Source of the DNA: Roridomyces roridus
Taxonomy: Eukaryota; Basidiomycota; Agaricomycetes; Agaricales; Mycenaceae
DNA: 64,000 bases
Assembly (NCBI GenBank): GCA_029378245.1
Contig: JARKIF010000006.1
Span: 1,178,001 to 1,242,000 of the forward strand
Direction: 5' to 3'
A program made the position numbers and the translations under genes. Under the pieces are notes generated by a model. That model worked only from the letters and a program-made list of their open reading frames with translations, did no database searches and was not told where the DNA came from. How positions within the stretch are numbered: the first letter of the stretch is position 1; each line of letters starts with the position of its first letter. This document shows positions 34,355 through 43,432 of this stretch, piece by piece.

Positions 34355-35675
34355 ATGCCCATCATCACAATTTTTACTGCGACGGGAACCCAGGGTGAGA
34401 TGTATGCACACCGAGAAGACCAGTTAGTTGTTAACAATCTTTTGTCAGGTTCATCCGTTCTTGAAGCCGTCCTCGCTGACGGGAAATACACCCCACGCGC
34501 CGTCACCCGCAACGTCGACTCCGCCGCCTGCAAGGCGCTCATCGCTCGCGGCGTCGAGGTTGTCTCTGGTAATTTGTGGGACAAGGAGAGTGTGAAAAAG
34601 GCTCTTCGTGGGAGTGAGGCTGTATTCGGGGTGCGTGTTGCGCATGCAGTTTCTAAGTGCCTCAACTGATTTCGAATCATCGTTGCTACAGAACGTCAAC
34701 TACTGGGATCCTGAAGTACGGAATTCAACCGATCCGCAGGGCAAGGGCGAGATCGTGCAAGGCAAGAATCTCGTGGACGCCGCCAAGGAGGAAGGCGTCA
34801 AGGTTTTCATTTGGAGTTCTGTTGATTCGATTCCCGTTTGTGCGTACATCAACCAAAATCTTCTGCAGCACCCTTGAGAATGCAACAAAGGAATCAAATG
34901 GACTGTATACGCACGGTTATCATGTTGACAGTGAGGATTGTCGATCCTTCCATTCCACCACACAGTGATGATCTCTTTCTTTCCAGACAAGACTGTGATA
35001 GAGGAATATCTCAAAGAATCCGGCGTCCCCTACACGTGTGTTGCCACGGGTTGGTTTGGGGAGAATCTCTGGAAGTGCATTTCAACTCTCCCCCCTCGTT
35101 TCCTTTTTGTTGGCTGATCGAATGAATCTATTCAGCTTAAACTCTCTAGAAAAGACAGAAACCGGCGACTACGTCATCCCAATCCCGAAGTTCGGTCCAG
35201 AGGACACTCAGAGCTCGACCTGGGTAGCGCATGACCTCGGGCAGGCAGCCGTCGCCTTGCTCAACAACTATACCAATCCGAACAAAGCCGTGTTGGGCAA
35301 GGTGTACCCCGTCATCACCATGAAGTTCAAGTATCCCGAGTTCGCTGCAGCCATTGCCACGGGTGGGTTCTTTCGGTTTTCCTGCATTGCTTGCGCTGAG
35401 TTGGTCTGAATCGCAGCTATCGGCAAGGAGGTCACGTTCGTCTCACCCCCCGAGTGCCGGGTGTGAGGAGCTCGATGAAATGGTACCTTGTAGTCTTCTC
35501 CAACCTGAAATCGCTCCTTTTGTTGACAAGTCGGGCAATGCAGTTCTCGTTCCAAACTAAAATCGGCTTGTACCGCCACACACCTTTCCCCAACCCGGAC
35601 CTTGTGGCGCTGGGCGTCAAATTCGGGACAATGGAGGAGTTTATTCAGGCTGAGGTTGTACCCCGGTTCAAGTAA
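34355..35675 (+). CDS. NmrA-like NAD(P)-binding family protein, copy 1
   Basis: The protein starts MPIITIFTATGTQG, the glycine-rich dinucleotide-binding loop of NmrA/HSCARG-type atypical short-chain dehydrogenases, and continues with AVTRNVDSAACKAL, VEVVSGNLWD, KNLVDAAKEEGVKVFIWS, ATGWFGENLWK and STWVAHDLGQAA. It ends FIQAEVVPRFK at TAA 35673-35675. Such proteins usually sense NADP(H) or act as regulators or reductases; the target here is unknown. Exons begin 34355-34394, 34449-34630 and 34692. Compared with copy 2 it has an extra intron in the glycine loop (34395-34448). A second inserted stretch after VFIWS (about 34820-34878) fits an intron with a weak donor (GTTGAT), giving WSS joined to NATKES. 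If that is not spliced, the gene is broken there. Confidence 0.78.
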
Positions 35676-35706
35676 ATAAAATGACCGTAATGGACCCCCA
35701 TTAAAT

Positions 35707-35860
35707 ATTGATGCGCCTCTTTTCCGAGTCCATCTGATGCGCTCCATGAGTGCCGAAATGCCCGGTTTGATGGGAACGGTAGTGCGCAGCCAGTGGTTGA
35801 AATATTCCTCAAATACTGTGGTCTTCAACACCCAACTCGAAGTCCTCAGCAACTTGTGAA
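35707..35860 (-). pseudogene. GT90 glycosyltransferase fragment 1
   Basis: The minus strand encodes WVLKTTVFEEYFNHWLR, PIKPGISALMERIRW, clearly matching the C-terminal part of the intact GT90 at 61.3 kb (FKATLFEEYFNDWLRPF, PVKPDLSDLVERIRW). Only about 50 codons remain and nothing of the rest of the gene is nearby. Confidence 0.75.
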
Positions 35861-36523
35861 CGACTGAATGCGAGCGTAGACTCGGCACTTCGGCACCTCC
35901 TGGCTATGAAATCAACCCATGATAAGTTTCTTGAAGAGCGAGCTCGTGCAGCGACGATTGAGCTAAGGACCAGCTGGACCAGGAACAAGCCACGTGCAGC
36001 GGGGCGGGGGCGGAGACGGAAGCGGAAGCGGCGGCGGCATATTAGCCAATCTCGATGTGATAGCAGCCGGATCACCACCTGACGTGATTACCAGTCACGA
36101 TTGGCGTGATTTCTGCGTCGGAATCACCTTTACTATTAGCCCCGGTAGGTAGCTCCTCCGCTGGAAACGAGCCATCCTACTCGTTGTACTACTACTAGCA
36201 CTTAATCATCACACCTGTGGCAACGCGGTCTGATTCCTATCTTGAAACGAGGTGCGTTATATGGAGACGCGGTGTTCCGGCAGACGGGGGCGAGAATATT
36301 AATGAATGTCGATGCAAACACTGACGTGATCGGCGCCGAATGAGATGGGCCTGGCTTCTCCCGTTAATTTGTATCCCCAGAGGTGCGCCGCGCGGTCAGG
36401 TCCGTGTTGCCCATTGAATGTGGTCGAACATGATCACCATCGGCACTGAGCGCCCCCGCTGAGACCGGGCAGCTGTCCAACGGAACACCGCCTCAAGAAG
36501 GTGTTGGGGAAGATAGCGCTCAG

Positions 36524-36540
36524 CATAAAAAGCCAGCATC
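36524..36540 (+). promoter_or_regulatory. Conserved core-promoter block, NmrA-like copy 2
   Basis: CATAAAAAGCCAGCATC lies about 35 bp upstream of the ATG and matches the block before copy 1. Confidence 0.5.
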
Positions 36541-36569
36541 TCGCTTACCGATGTCGCAGTAACCACATC

Positions 36570-37753
36570 ATGCCCATCATCTCCATCTTTACTGCCACGG
36601 GAACTCAGGGCTCATCCGTCCTCGACGCCGTCCTCGCTGACGGCAAATATACCCCGCGCGCTATCACGCGTAACGTTGATTCCGCGGCCAGCCAGGCCCT
36701 CATCGCTCGTGGCGTAGAGGTCGTCGCGGGGAACTTGTGGGACAAGGAGAGTGTGAAGAAGGCCATTCGTGGGAGCGAGGCTGTGTTTGGGGTGCGTCTT
36801 GCAGCTGGTCCTTCTCTTTCCTGGACTGATTTATGCGCGCGATTCAGAACGTCAACTTCTGGGATCCTGAAATCTACAATCCCGACGATTCGCAGGGCAA
36901 GGGCGAGCTTGTGCAAGGCAAGAATCTTGTCGACGCCGCCAAGGAGGAGGGCATCAAGTTTTTCATCTGGAGTACCCTCCCGAATGCCACCAAGGAGTCC
37001 AAGGGATTGTATACGCACATCTATCACGTCGACAGTGAGCATACTTCTCTCTCTTGCTCGAGAAACCACTCATTTCTTTGCAGACAAGGCAGTGACCGAA
37101 CAGTATCTCAAAGAATCCGGCATCCCCTACGCATGTTTGTCGACTGGTTGGTTCTTGGAGAACCTGTGGAAGTGCGTGCCTTCTTTTCCTCTATTGACTG
37201 CGTGAATGAATGAACGCCCACCAGAATCGGATCCCTCACAAAGACGGAAACCGGCAACTACATCGTCCCAATCCCGAAATACGGTCCCGAGGACCATCAA
37301 AGCGCCACCTGGGTAGCGCACGAACTCGGGCAGGCAGCCGTCGCCTTGCTCAAAAACTACGCCGACCCGAGTAAGGGCGTCTTGGGCAAGACGTACCCAG
37401 TGATTACCGCCAAGTTCACGTATCCCGAGTTCACTGCCGCTATTTCCAAGGGTGAGTTCAAGGTTCGATTTTCACTGCGTGCAGCTGACGCCGAGCTTGC
37501 AGCGATCGGGAAGGAGGTCACGTTCATCTCACCCCCGACCGCGGGGGCTGAGGAGCTCGATGAGATGGTGTGTTGCGTCCTTCTCTCCAGAATCGTTCCT
37601 TTGCTGACAAGTTGGTCGTAGTTCTTGTACCAGGCGAAGATTGGAATGTACAACGACACACCCATCCCCAACCCCGACCTCGTTGCGCTGGGCGTCAAAT
37701 TCGGGACGCTGGAAGAATTCATTCAGGCGGAGGTTGTACATCGGTTCAAGTAA
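36570..37753 (+). CDS. NmrA-like NAD(P)-binding family protein, copy 2
   Basis: ATG 36570 gives MPIISIFTATGTQGSSVLDAV with no intron in the glycine loop. Later blocks are ITRNVDSAASQAL, VEVVAGNLWDKES, KNLVDAAKEEGIKFFIWS, STGWFLENLWK, TWVAHELGQAA and VLGKTYPVITAKF, ending EEFIQAEVVHRFK at TAA 37751-37753. Introns lie at about 36791-36847, 37034-37082, 37171-37223, 37453-37500 and 37567-37620. It is very similar to copy 1, about 2.2 kb upstream in the same direction, so the pair is a tandem duplication. Intact. It ends about 30 bp from the convergent DUF6593-like copy D. Confidence 0.82.
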
Positions 37754-37785
37754 ATATGTATGTAGTTGGGTTCACCAAAATAGAA

Positions 37786-38439
37786 TCATTGAAAGTCCCG
37801 CCGCTCCGCCTCAGTGGTTAAGAAAATCAATAACCAAAAGATCCGCTCAGTCTCCCCAGTTTCTGGCAAAAAAGTGACTGCAGCATGTTGCCTAGATCCA
37901 GCTGGTAAGCAGCTGGCGATGTTGAGCGACGATGCACCTGGTGTTTTCTGTTCATTTTTTCCCCGCGTTAGTCGGATGATGAACCTGGCAAAACAGGTTA
38001 TTTACCAGCCAGACGCCGTGTTCGCGTGTTCGACGGAAAAGGTAGCACATCTTGCCGTCATCGTCTTGGGCGAATCGCACAAGGTAGGGCGATCCAGCCC
38101 AGGTCCATACACGGCACTTTCTGCATATCGACGCTCAAAGCTCAGAGTTCCCAATTCCATTTGATATCTGATATAAACGACACACCTGTTCAACTCGTGC
38201 CTTGCCTCCAATTCCTTCCAGGGGCGTTTGTCTCCGTCGATAGTAAATGTCTTGGAAGCCCAATTAATCGTAGCAAGCGAGCCCGCCCGCGGGTCAGAAA
38301 CCTCAGTCAATGTGCGCGTGAACTTCCGCTGAGGCTTTGTGCTTGTGGTTATCGTGTACTGTACAGTTCCATCCGGTGCGGTGATGGCGCTATTGAGAAA
38401 GTCTTTCTCCTGGAATCGTGATGAGATGGCGGAAGACAT
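37786..38439 (-). CDS. DUF6593-like protein, copy D
   Basis: Start 38439 (MSSAISSRFQEKDFLNSAI), stop TGA at 37786-37788. Exon 1 runs to a GTGTGT donor at about 38190, exon 2 carries KCRVWTWAGSPYLVRF, and exon 3 ends AVTFLPETGETERIFW...ERRDFQ. In contrast to copies 1, 2 and E there is no terminal micro-exon: the frame reads two more residues and stops. Frames and splice sites are consistent, so it appears intact, about 180 residues. Function unknown; family assignment tentative. Confidence 0.62.
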
Positions 38440-38519
38440 GGAGGATGTGAGAGTAGAGAGACCGACTTGTACAGACTTTAATAGTAGCATTATGGTAGCA
38501 AGCACGGGTGTATCTGTTG

Positions 38520-38552
38520 GTGAGTGGGATCTACAACGCCCGAGCGTCGGCG
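38520..38552 (-). promoter_or_regulatory. Conserved upstream box of minus-strand DUF6593-like copies
   Basis: A roughly 33-bp block (TACAACGCCCGAGCGTC core on the plus strand) lies about 80 bp upstream of copy D and recurs at 39701-39733 before copy E and 40137-40169 before fragment F. It may be a shared promoter element or simply part of the duplicated unit. Confidence 0.45.
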
Positions 38553-38868
38553 CGGGTATCCAATGCGTACCCAGATAGTACAGTCAAACTAACCACCTAC
38601 TGTATTCCGGTTGTTTCGTGCCACAGATATAGCCGTCATGCATGAAGCACCGGAGGAATGTAGGGACGTCGGCGAAAATTGCGATGTTACAGATCAGCCA
38701 GCACACGACGATAACCGGTTACTATTGCCCACGCAAAGCTATGTACTTTAGTTCAAATCAAATAGACGAAAGAAGTGGGTTCCTCCGTATGTGAATGTAA
38801 AGCCTTTTACTCTCGCTGCTGAGGAGAGCAGATCAAGTAGAAAGCTGAATGTGCCGCGTTCGACCAGT

Positions 38869-39625
38869 TCAGGCATTCTGTACGATATTGAGGAAGGGCA
38901 GAAAGCCAAGGCCAGAAATATGAACATACGTCGCGCCGCTTCGCCTCGGCGGTCAAGAAAATCAATAACCAGAAGAGATCCGCTCAGTTTCTCCAGTTTC
39001 TGGCAAAAAGGTGACAGCAGCATTTTCCGTAGATCGAAAAAGATGCTGCATAGTTGGGGAGAAGCGGGCGAGGTTGAGCGACGATGCCTCTGATGTTTCC
39101 TGTCAAGGTTTTCCCATGAGCGAGATGAATCATGACACCGGCGAAAGTATGTACACTTGCTAGCCCCGCGCCGTCTTTGCGTGTTCCTTGTCCTTGGACA
39201 ATGTACCGCATCTTGCCGTCGTCGTCATCGTCTGGGGCGTATCGCACAGTGTAGCGTGATCCAGCCCAGGTCCACACGCGGCACTTTCTGTATGCATTAC
39301 ATACCGAGGCTCCAAGTTCAGAGCTCCGGATACTCGCAAGAAATGAACGACACACGTACATGTCCGACCAGAAACTTCTAGCCTCCGGCGTGCCCTTCAA
39401 ATCCGCCCAGGGGCGCTCGTCTCCCTCGATGCTAAATGTCTTGGAAACCCAATTAATGGTAGCGACCAAGCCCGCCCGCGTGCCGGAAACCTCGGTCAAT
39501 GTACGAGTTGAAGTCCAGCCCTTTGTCGCTGTGGTTATCGTGTACTGTATGGTTCCATCCGGTGCGGTGATGGCGCTATTGAGAAAGTCTCTCTCCTGGA
39601 ATCGTAATGAGATGGCGCAAGACAT
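38869..39625 (-). pseudogene. DUF6593-like copy E, 3' frameshift
   Basis: Start 39625 (MSCAISLRFQERDFL). Exon 1 continues through WVSKTFSIEGDERPW, exon 2 reads KCRVWTWAGSRYTVRY, exon 3 (acceptor ...CATCAG) runs to TGETERIS. A 2-base insertion relative to copy D there shifts the frame to a stop after about two residues, losing the conserved last about 20 residues. Downstream the old last intron and the 9-nt terminal exon (Asn-Ala-stop, ending 38869) are still visible. It is probably a young pseudogene, or a protein with a trimmed C-terminus. Confidence 0.6.
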
Positions 39626-39954
39626 GGGGGATGTGAGAGTAGGGATACCGACTTGCCCATCGAATTTGTAGTACTATAGCAAGCACGGTTGTATTTGCTG
39701 GTGAGTGGAATCTACAACGCCCGAGCGTCGACGCGGGTATCCAATGCGTACCCAGACAAAATCATAACAGACCCAATGTTTCATGCCAAAGATATGGACG
39801 CCACATATGGCACACGCATGGAAATGAAGCACCGGGGGTGCCAGGAGGGTTACGGTCCAACGGAGATAACCGCGTTGTTACTATTGCAACCCAGCACTCA
39901 ATAGCGCCGGACGAAAGGCTTCCCAGCCATGAGAGGATAGTCGTATCCCATGAC

Positions 39955-40035
39955 GGTGGCCAGCGCAGATGCAGCGGTGATGGTACGGTTGAGAAGGTTT
40001 TTCTGTTGGAATTGGAATGAGATGGCAAAATACAT
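39955..40035 (-). pseudogene. DUF6593-like fragment F (N-terminus only)
   Basis: ATG at 40035 opens MYFAISFQFQQKNLLNRTI, aligning with the first about 20 residues of copies D and E, then similarity ends. The upstream box at 40137 is kept. A stretch at 40430-40505 repeats the sequence around 39900-39975, suggesting a further broken duplicate. Confidence 0.55.
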
Positions 40036-40541
40036 GGCGGGATGCAAGAGAAGGAATACCGAATCTCCGAGATGTATAATAGTAGCAAAGACGGTCGGAA
40101 CTGTTGCTAGGTGGGAGGGAGTACTGTGTTAGGGAGTGAGTGGAATTTACAACGCCCGAGCGTCGGCGGCGCAAGTCGATTCGGCGAGGGAATTGAGCTC
40201 ATTCTGCCTCTGGATACACCGAATGACTGCAAGTGACGCATGCATCGATCCAGAAGTGCAGGAAACCCAAGGGTTCTGGCTGCTAGGAAATATTGCACAT
40301 AGGAGTGCCGAGATGTCAGGATGGATGGTGCTCTCGGTAAAGAGGAAGGCCTCGGCACTCAAACAGGTAGGGATCCCTCGAGCTGGATTGAAGAGACAAG
40401 GCTGCGGTCCAGAAAGCGGGAAGTATAGCGCCAGACACGGACGAGAGGCATCCCAGCCACATGAAGATATTAGTATCGCATGACGATAGAGGGGCAGATG
40501 CAGGTCAACTCGTTGCCTTGAGTTTACATACAGCATACACA

Positions 40542-41803
40542 CTACATGACCATCCCGGGCTCCAGCTCGCCCAGGAGCATAGTCCCGTCCTTGCTCGACG
40601 TCAGTACTACAAATCAAGCAGTCAGCACTCAAAGAACGAGCCATAAGAAAGAAAAAGCACGCACTAATCGGCTCCTTGGGATGGAAATCCACCGACGTAA
40701 CAGTCCCCTTGTGGCCCGGCAACTTGTACACCACCCGCCCGCTCTCTACATCCCAAATACATACCATCCGATCCGCACCGCCCACAGCGACCCGTGCGCC
40801 CCCGTCGTTCCGACTCCACGCAGCACGCAAGAGCGTGTGCTCAAAGCCCGCTGGAGCGCCCGTGAGGGTACGGTGAATACGTGTGGGCGATGGGGCGAAG
40901 GGGCGGACATCATGGATGAGCGTCACGCTGCTGAACGAGGGGGAGAGGAGGAACGAGCCATTGGGGGAGAGTGACAGCGAGGTGGGCGTGTCCGTGTGTC
41001 CCGTGAGCGTCGAGAGTTGGGTCCCCTTGCGCAGGTCGTAGATGTGAATCTCGTTGTCGAGAGCTGCGGCGTAGACACTGGCACCGTCTGCACTCCAGCA
41101 GACCGCAGTGACGGGGCATCCCACCTCAAATTCAGCTATATGATTCTTCCCACCGTCCTCGCCACCATCCCAGACCCGCACCGTGCCGTCGTCGGACCCC
41201 GTCACGACGAGCTCCGTCCCGCTACCCCCTGCCATCGTCCTGTCGACGCTATTGATGATCTCACGGTGCGCACGGATCTTGCGTACGCGCTGCCCCGTGG
41301 TGACGTCCAGCGTGAGGAGCGTGTGGTCGGCGGAGACAGTGTAGAGCTGCGGCGAGCAGAGGGACCATTGGAGGTCGAGGATCGGCGCTTTTGTGAGGCT
41401 CGAGAGGAGCCCGTAGTTGGTATTCGGGGGGTACGTCCGCCAGAGGGCTGTGTCATGTTAGTTGGATAGGAAAGAGTGAAGGGGACGGCGACGCACAGAC
41501 ACTCCGATCCGCCGAGCACGCAGCGACATTTTGACCCGTCGGATCGAACCGACAGCTGAGGATCTCGTTCTACCCTCCTCTTTAGTGGACATGTCATGGT
41601 ATACAACGACGAGCACGCACGGAGTGGGCGCCAGCGAGACTGACAATGGGCGCTTCGAGATTGCTGGTGCGCTGGACGGTGCGGATGAGGCCCTTGCTCT
41701 TGTCTCCGCTCGAGGAAATGGCAATCTGGTTGGACGGCGGCGGCGTCGCCTTGGCGCGTTTGATGACGGTCCCGCCAGAGGGCGAGCCTGGTCGTTTGGA
41801 CAT
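40542..41803 (-). CDS. SNRNP40: U5 snRNP 40 kDa protein (WD40), spliceosome
   Basis: Four exons, 41621-41803, 41497-41569, 40665-41447 and 40542-40606, splice in frame to 367 residues. The N-terminus is MSKRPGSPSGG...KRAK, then APIVSLAGAH opens the first of seven WD repeats (ILSCRFDPTGQNVAACSADRSVSLW; LVVTGSDDGTVRVWD; HIYDLRKGTQLSTLTGHT; RMVCIWDVESGRVVYKLPGH; LTSSKDGTMLLGE). This order and the end match the spliceosomal U5-40K protein (S. pombe Spf38 family), which binds Prp8 and Brr2 in the U5 and tri-snRNP. It is an intact, presumably essential single-copy gene. A partial duplicate lies at 47.9 kb. Confidence 0.92.
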
Positions 41804-41829
41804 GGCGCGGAGGAAAAGGAAGAAACGGT

Positions 41830-41843
41830 GGGTTAGGGTTAGG
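41830..41843 (-). promoter_or_regulatory. Telobox-like motif upstream of the U5-40K gene
   Basis: GGGTTAGGGTTAGG (CCTAACCCTAACCC on the coding strand) lies about 27 bp before the start codon and is kept in the duplicate at 48310-48324. AACCCTAA motifs are known promoter elements of growth-related genes in plants and fungi; a regulatory role here is inference. Confidence 0.45.
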
Positions 41844-42550
41844 TCAATACAGGGCCAAACAACGTCACGACTTGTCAGCAAACCATCACCACCGCATCCT
41901 CGGCCGTCCTCAGTGTTCAAGGGAAGCCTCAATGCCTTGAAATTTCTGGTCAAACTCTTGCCTTTGACTCGTCAGCTTCCTCCCCAGCCAGTTGGAACCA
42001 GGTGCGGGGGCTGATTGGGGGCTGATCTCTCTCGTGGCGCTTGCTAACGGAATGAAAGCATCCTTGGCCAGCTCAGCTCGGCTCAATAGAATATGTTTCT
42101 GGCTGGGTCTTCGGAAATTGGAATAGGGCAAGACCATTTTTTTCGGAGTAACACCGTGACTTCAAAGTTTCGTGACGGGTATTACCAGCCACGCATGTGA
42201 ACCTCGTTCATACACAAACAAAGGTGTAACTTGCGTCAAGGGTTCCGATCCCCAAGGATCGTTATAAGAGTACCCTCGTTTCCTTTCTTCATGTGTCCGC
42301 ATTCTTCAAGGCTGACGGTTGTTCTGTTCTACAGCTGTCCAAGATGACTATCGATTGGGTACGGGGATAACCTAAACCCATTCATCAAGGCCTCACGGAG
42401 GGTTCGTAGTGCAGAGCCGGGGTTCGACTCCCGATTCCGGATGGTTCTTGGTGGCGGAGAGTTTTCCCTCGCTTCACCTGTGGCAATAATCTTGATTTGC
42501 AGGCAGTGCCTCGATGCCCTAATGACGGCGTATCTCTTTCTGAATGTTAT

Positions 42551-42645
42551 CTAACCGGCGTCCATCGCGTATCGGCACTTGTACGTGTCATATCTTCCCT
42601 CGGCTTGGGCAACTCGGTGATATTGTAGTCGGCCCAGACGGGCGC
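42551..42645 (-). pseudogene. GT90 glycosyltransferase fragment 2
   Basis: It matches 61669-61755 of the intact GT90 (ITESPEPREDMYKFRYAMDA region) at base level, for example GGTGATATTGTAGTCGGCCC. About 95 bp survive, abutting a metacaspase fragment of opposite strand. Confidence 0.75.
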
Positions 42646-42654
42646 GCAATGCGG

Positions 42655-43035
42655 CATAGACGGACGTGATCTCGCTTTCGGTGTGCAAGGACGGGCAGAC
42701 GAGCGCGGATAGCTTTGCGGACGGGGTTGCCGCTGGTGCGGCGATTCATGTAAGTTTTTGTCTTCTTGCGTTGAAGTGACTGAGATTGGGATAGGCGCTG
42801 ATCAACGTTCTCGGTGCGTTTCTGGCAGTCTGCTTCATTTCCCCGATGGACTCTGATTCCGTGCATTGGCAGAAATGTATCCGAAATCGTACCGCGAGCT
42901 GATGTACACAACCTACGGTGTGTGCTTCACTTCTTCCCTCTCCCTTCTAATCATGCCGCAGACAGAGTGAGCCTCCGACGGAGGTACACGCAAAGGCCGC
43001 AGTTGGCCCCTGGGCAGTTCACATCCAATTGTATG
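42655..43035 (+). pseudogene. Metacaspase C-terminal fragment
   Basis: Three to four small exons splice cleanly: ending at GCGATTCAT with GTAAGT, then ALINVL, then EMYPKSYRELMYTTY, then a final exon with RYTQRPQL. The first reads VCKDGQTSADSFADGVAAGAAI, matching the p10-side core of fungal type I metacaspases (CKDGQTSAD and GAM followed by helical FI..L). The catalytic His/Cys half is absent, so this is a displaced 3' fragment that cannot be an active protease. Confidence 0.65.
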
Positions 43036-43381
43036 GTTTCCTTTGTGTGTGCTCACCCTATGCTTAAGAATTCATGATTGGCTGGGATACCTCGCTCAGG
43101 TGAATCAGAAGCCCTTGATCAGCGCCCAAGGTTTGTTCTGATCGCAATAAGTTCGGCATCCCACGCTGATAACGATCCTTGCCATGAGAAGTTGGTTTGT
43201 GTACCTAGTAGGGTCGGCACAAGAGAGTTAAAAGACATAAGCCCAGGATATGGCTCTTTCTTGTTAATCTTCTGAGCAGCCGATGAGAGATAATCAACCA
43301 CCGTTGGGCGGCTGAATTTCCAAATATATCCTTGACATGTGGAAAGATGGTAACTCATCACGGGAGACGCCACACCTGACA

Positions 43382-43388
43382 TATAAAG
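43382..43388 (+). promoter_or_regulatory. TATA box of the DUF6535 gene
   Basis: TATAAAG about 45 bp upstream of the ATG at 43433. Confidence 0.5.
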
Positions 43389-43432
43389 GGACCGGAAGTA
43401 TGTGATTGACCTTCTGATCCCCCAATCACCAC

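Noticed and set aside
42405..42445. GGGGTTCGACTCCCG as a tRNA T-arm
   Set aside because: B-box-like only; the upstream 70 bases do not provide a D-arm or anticodon stem.
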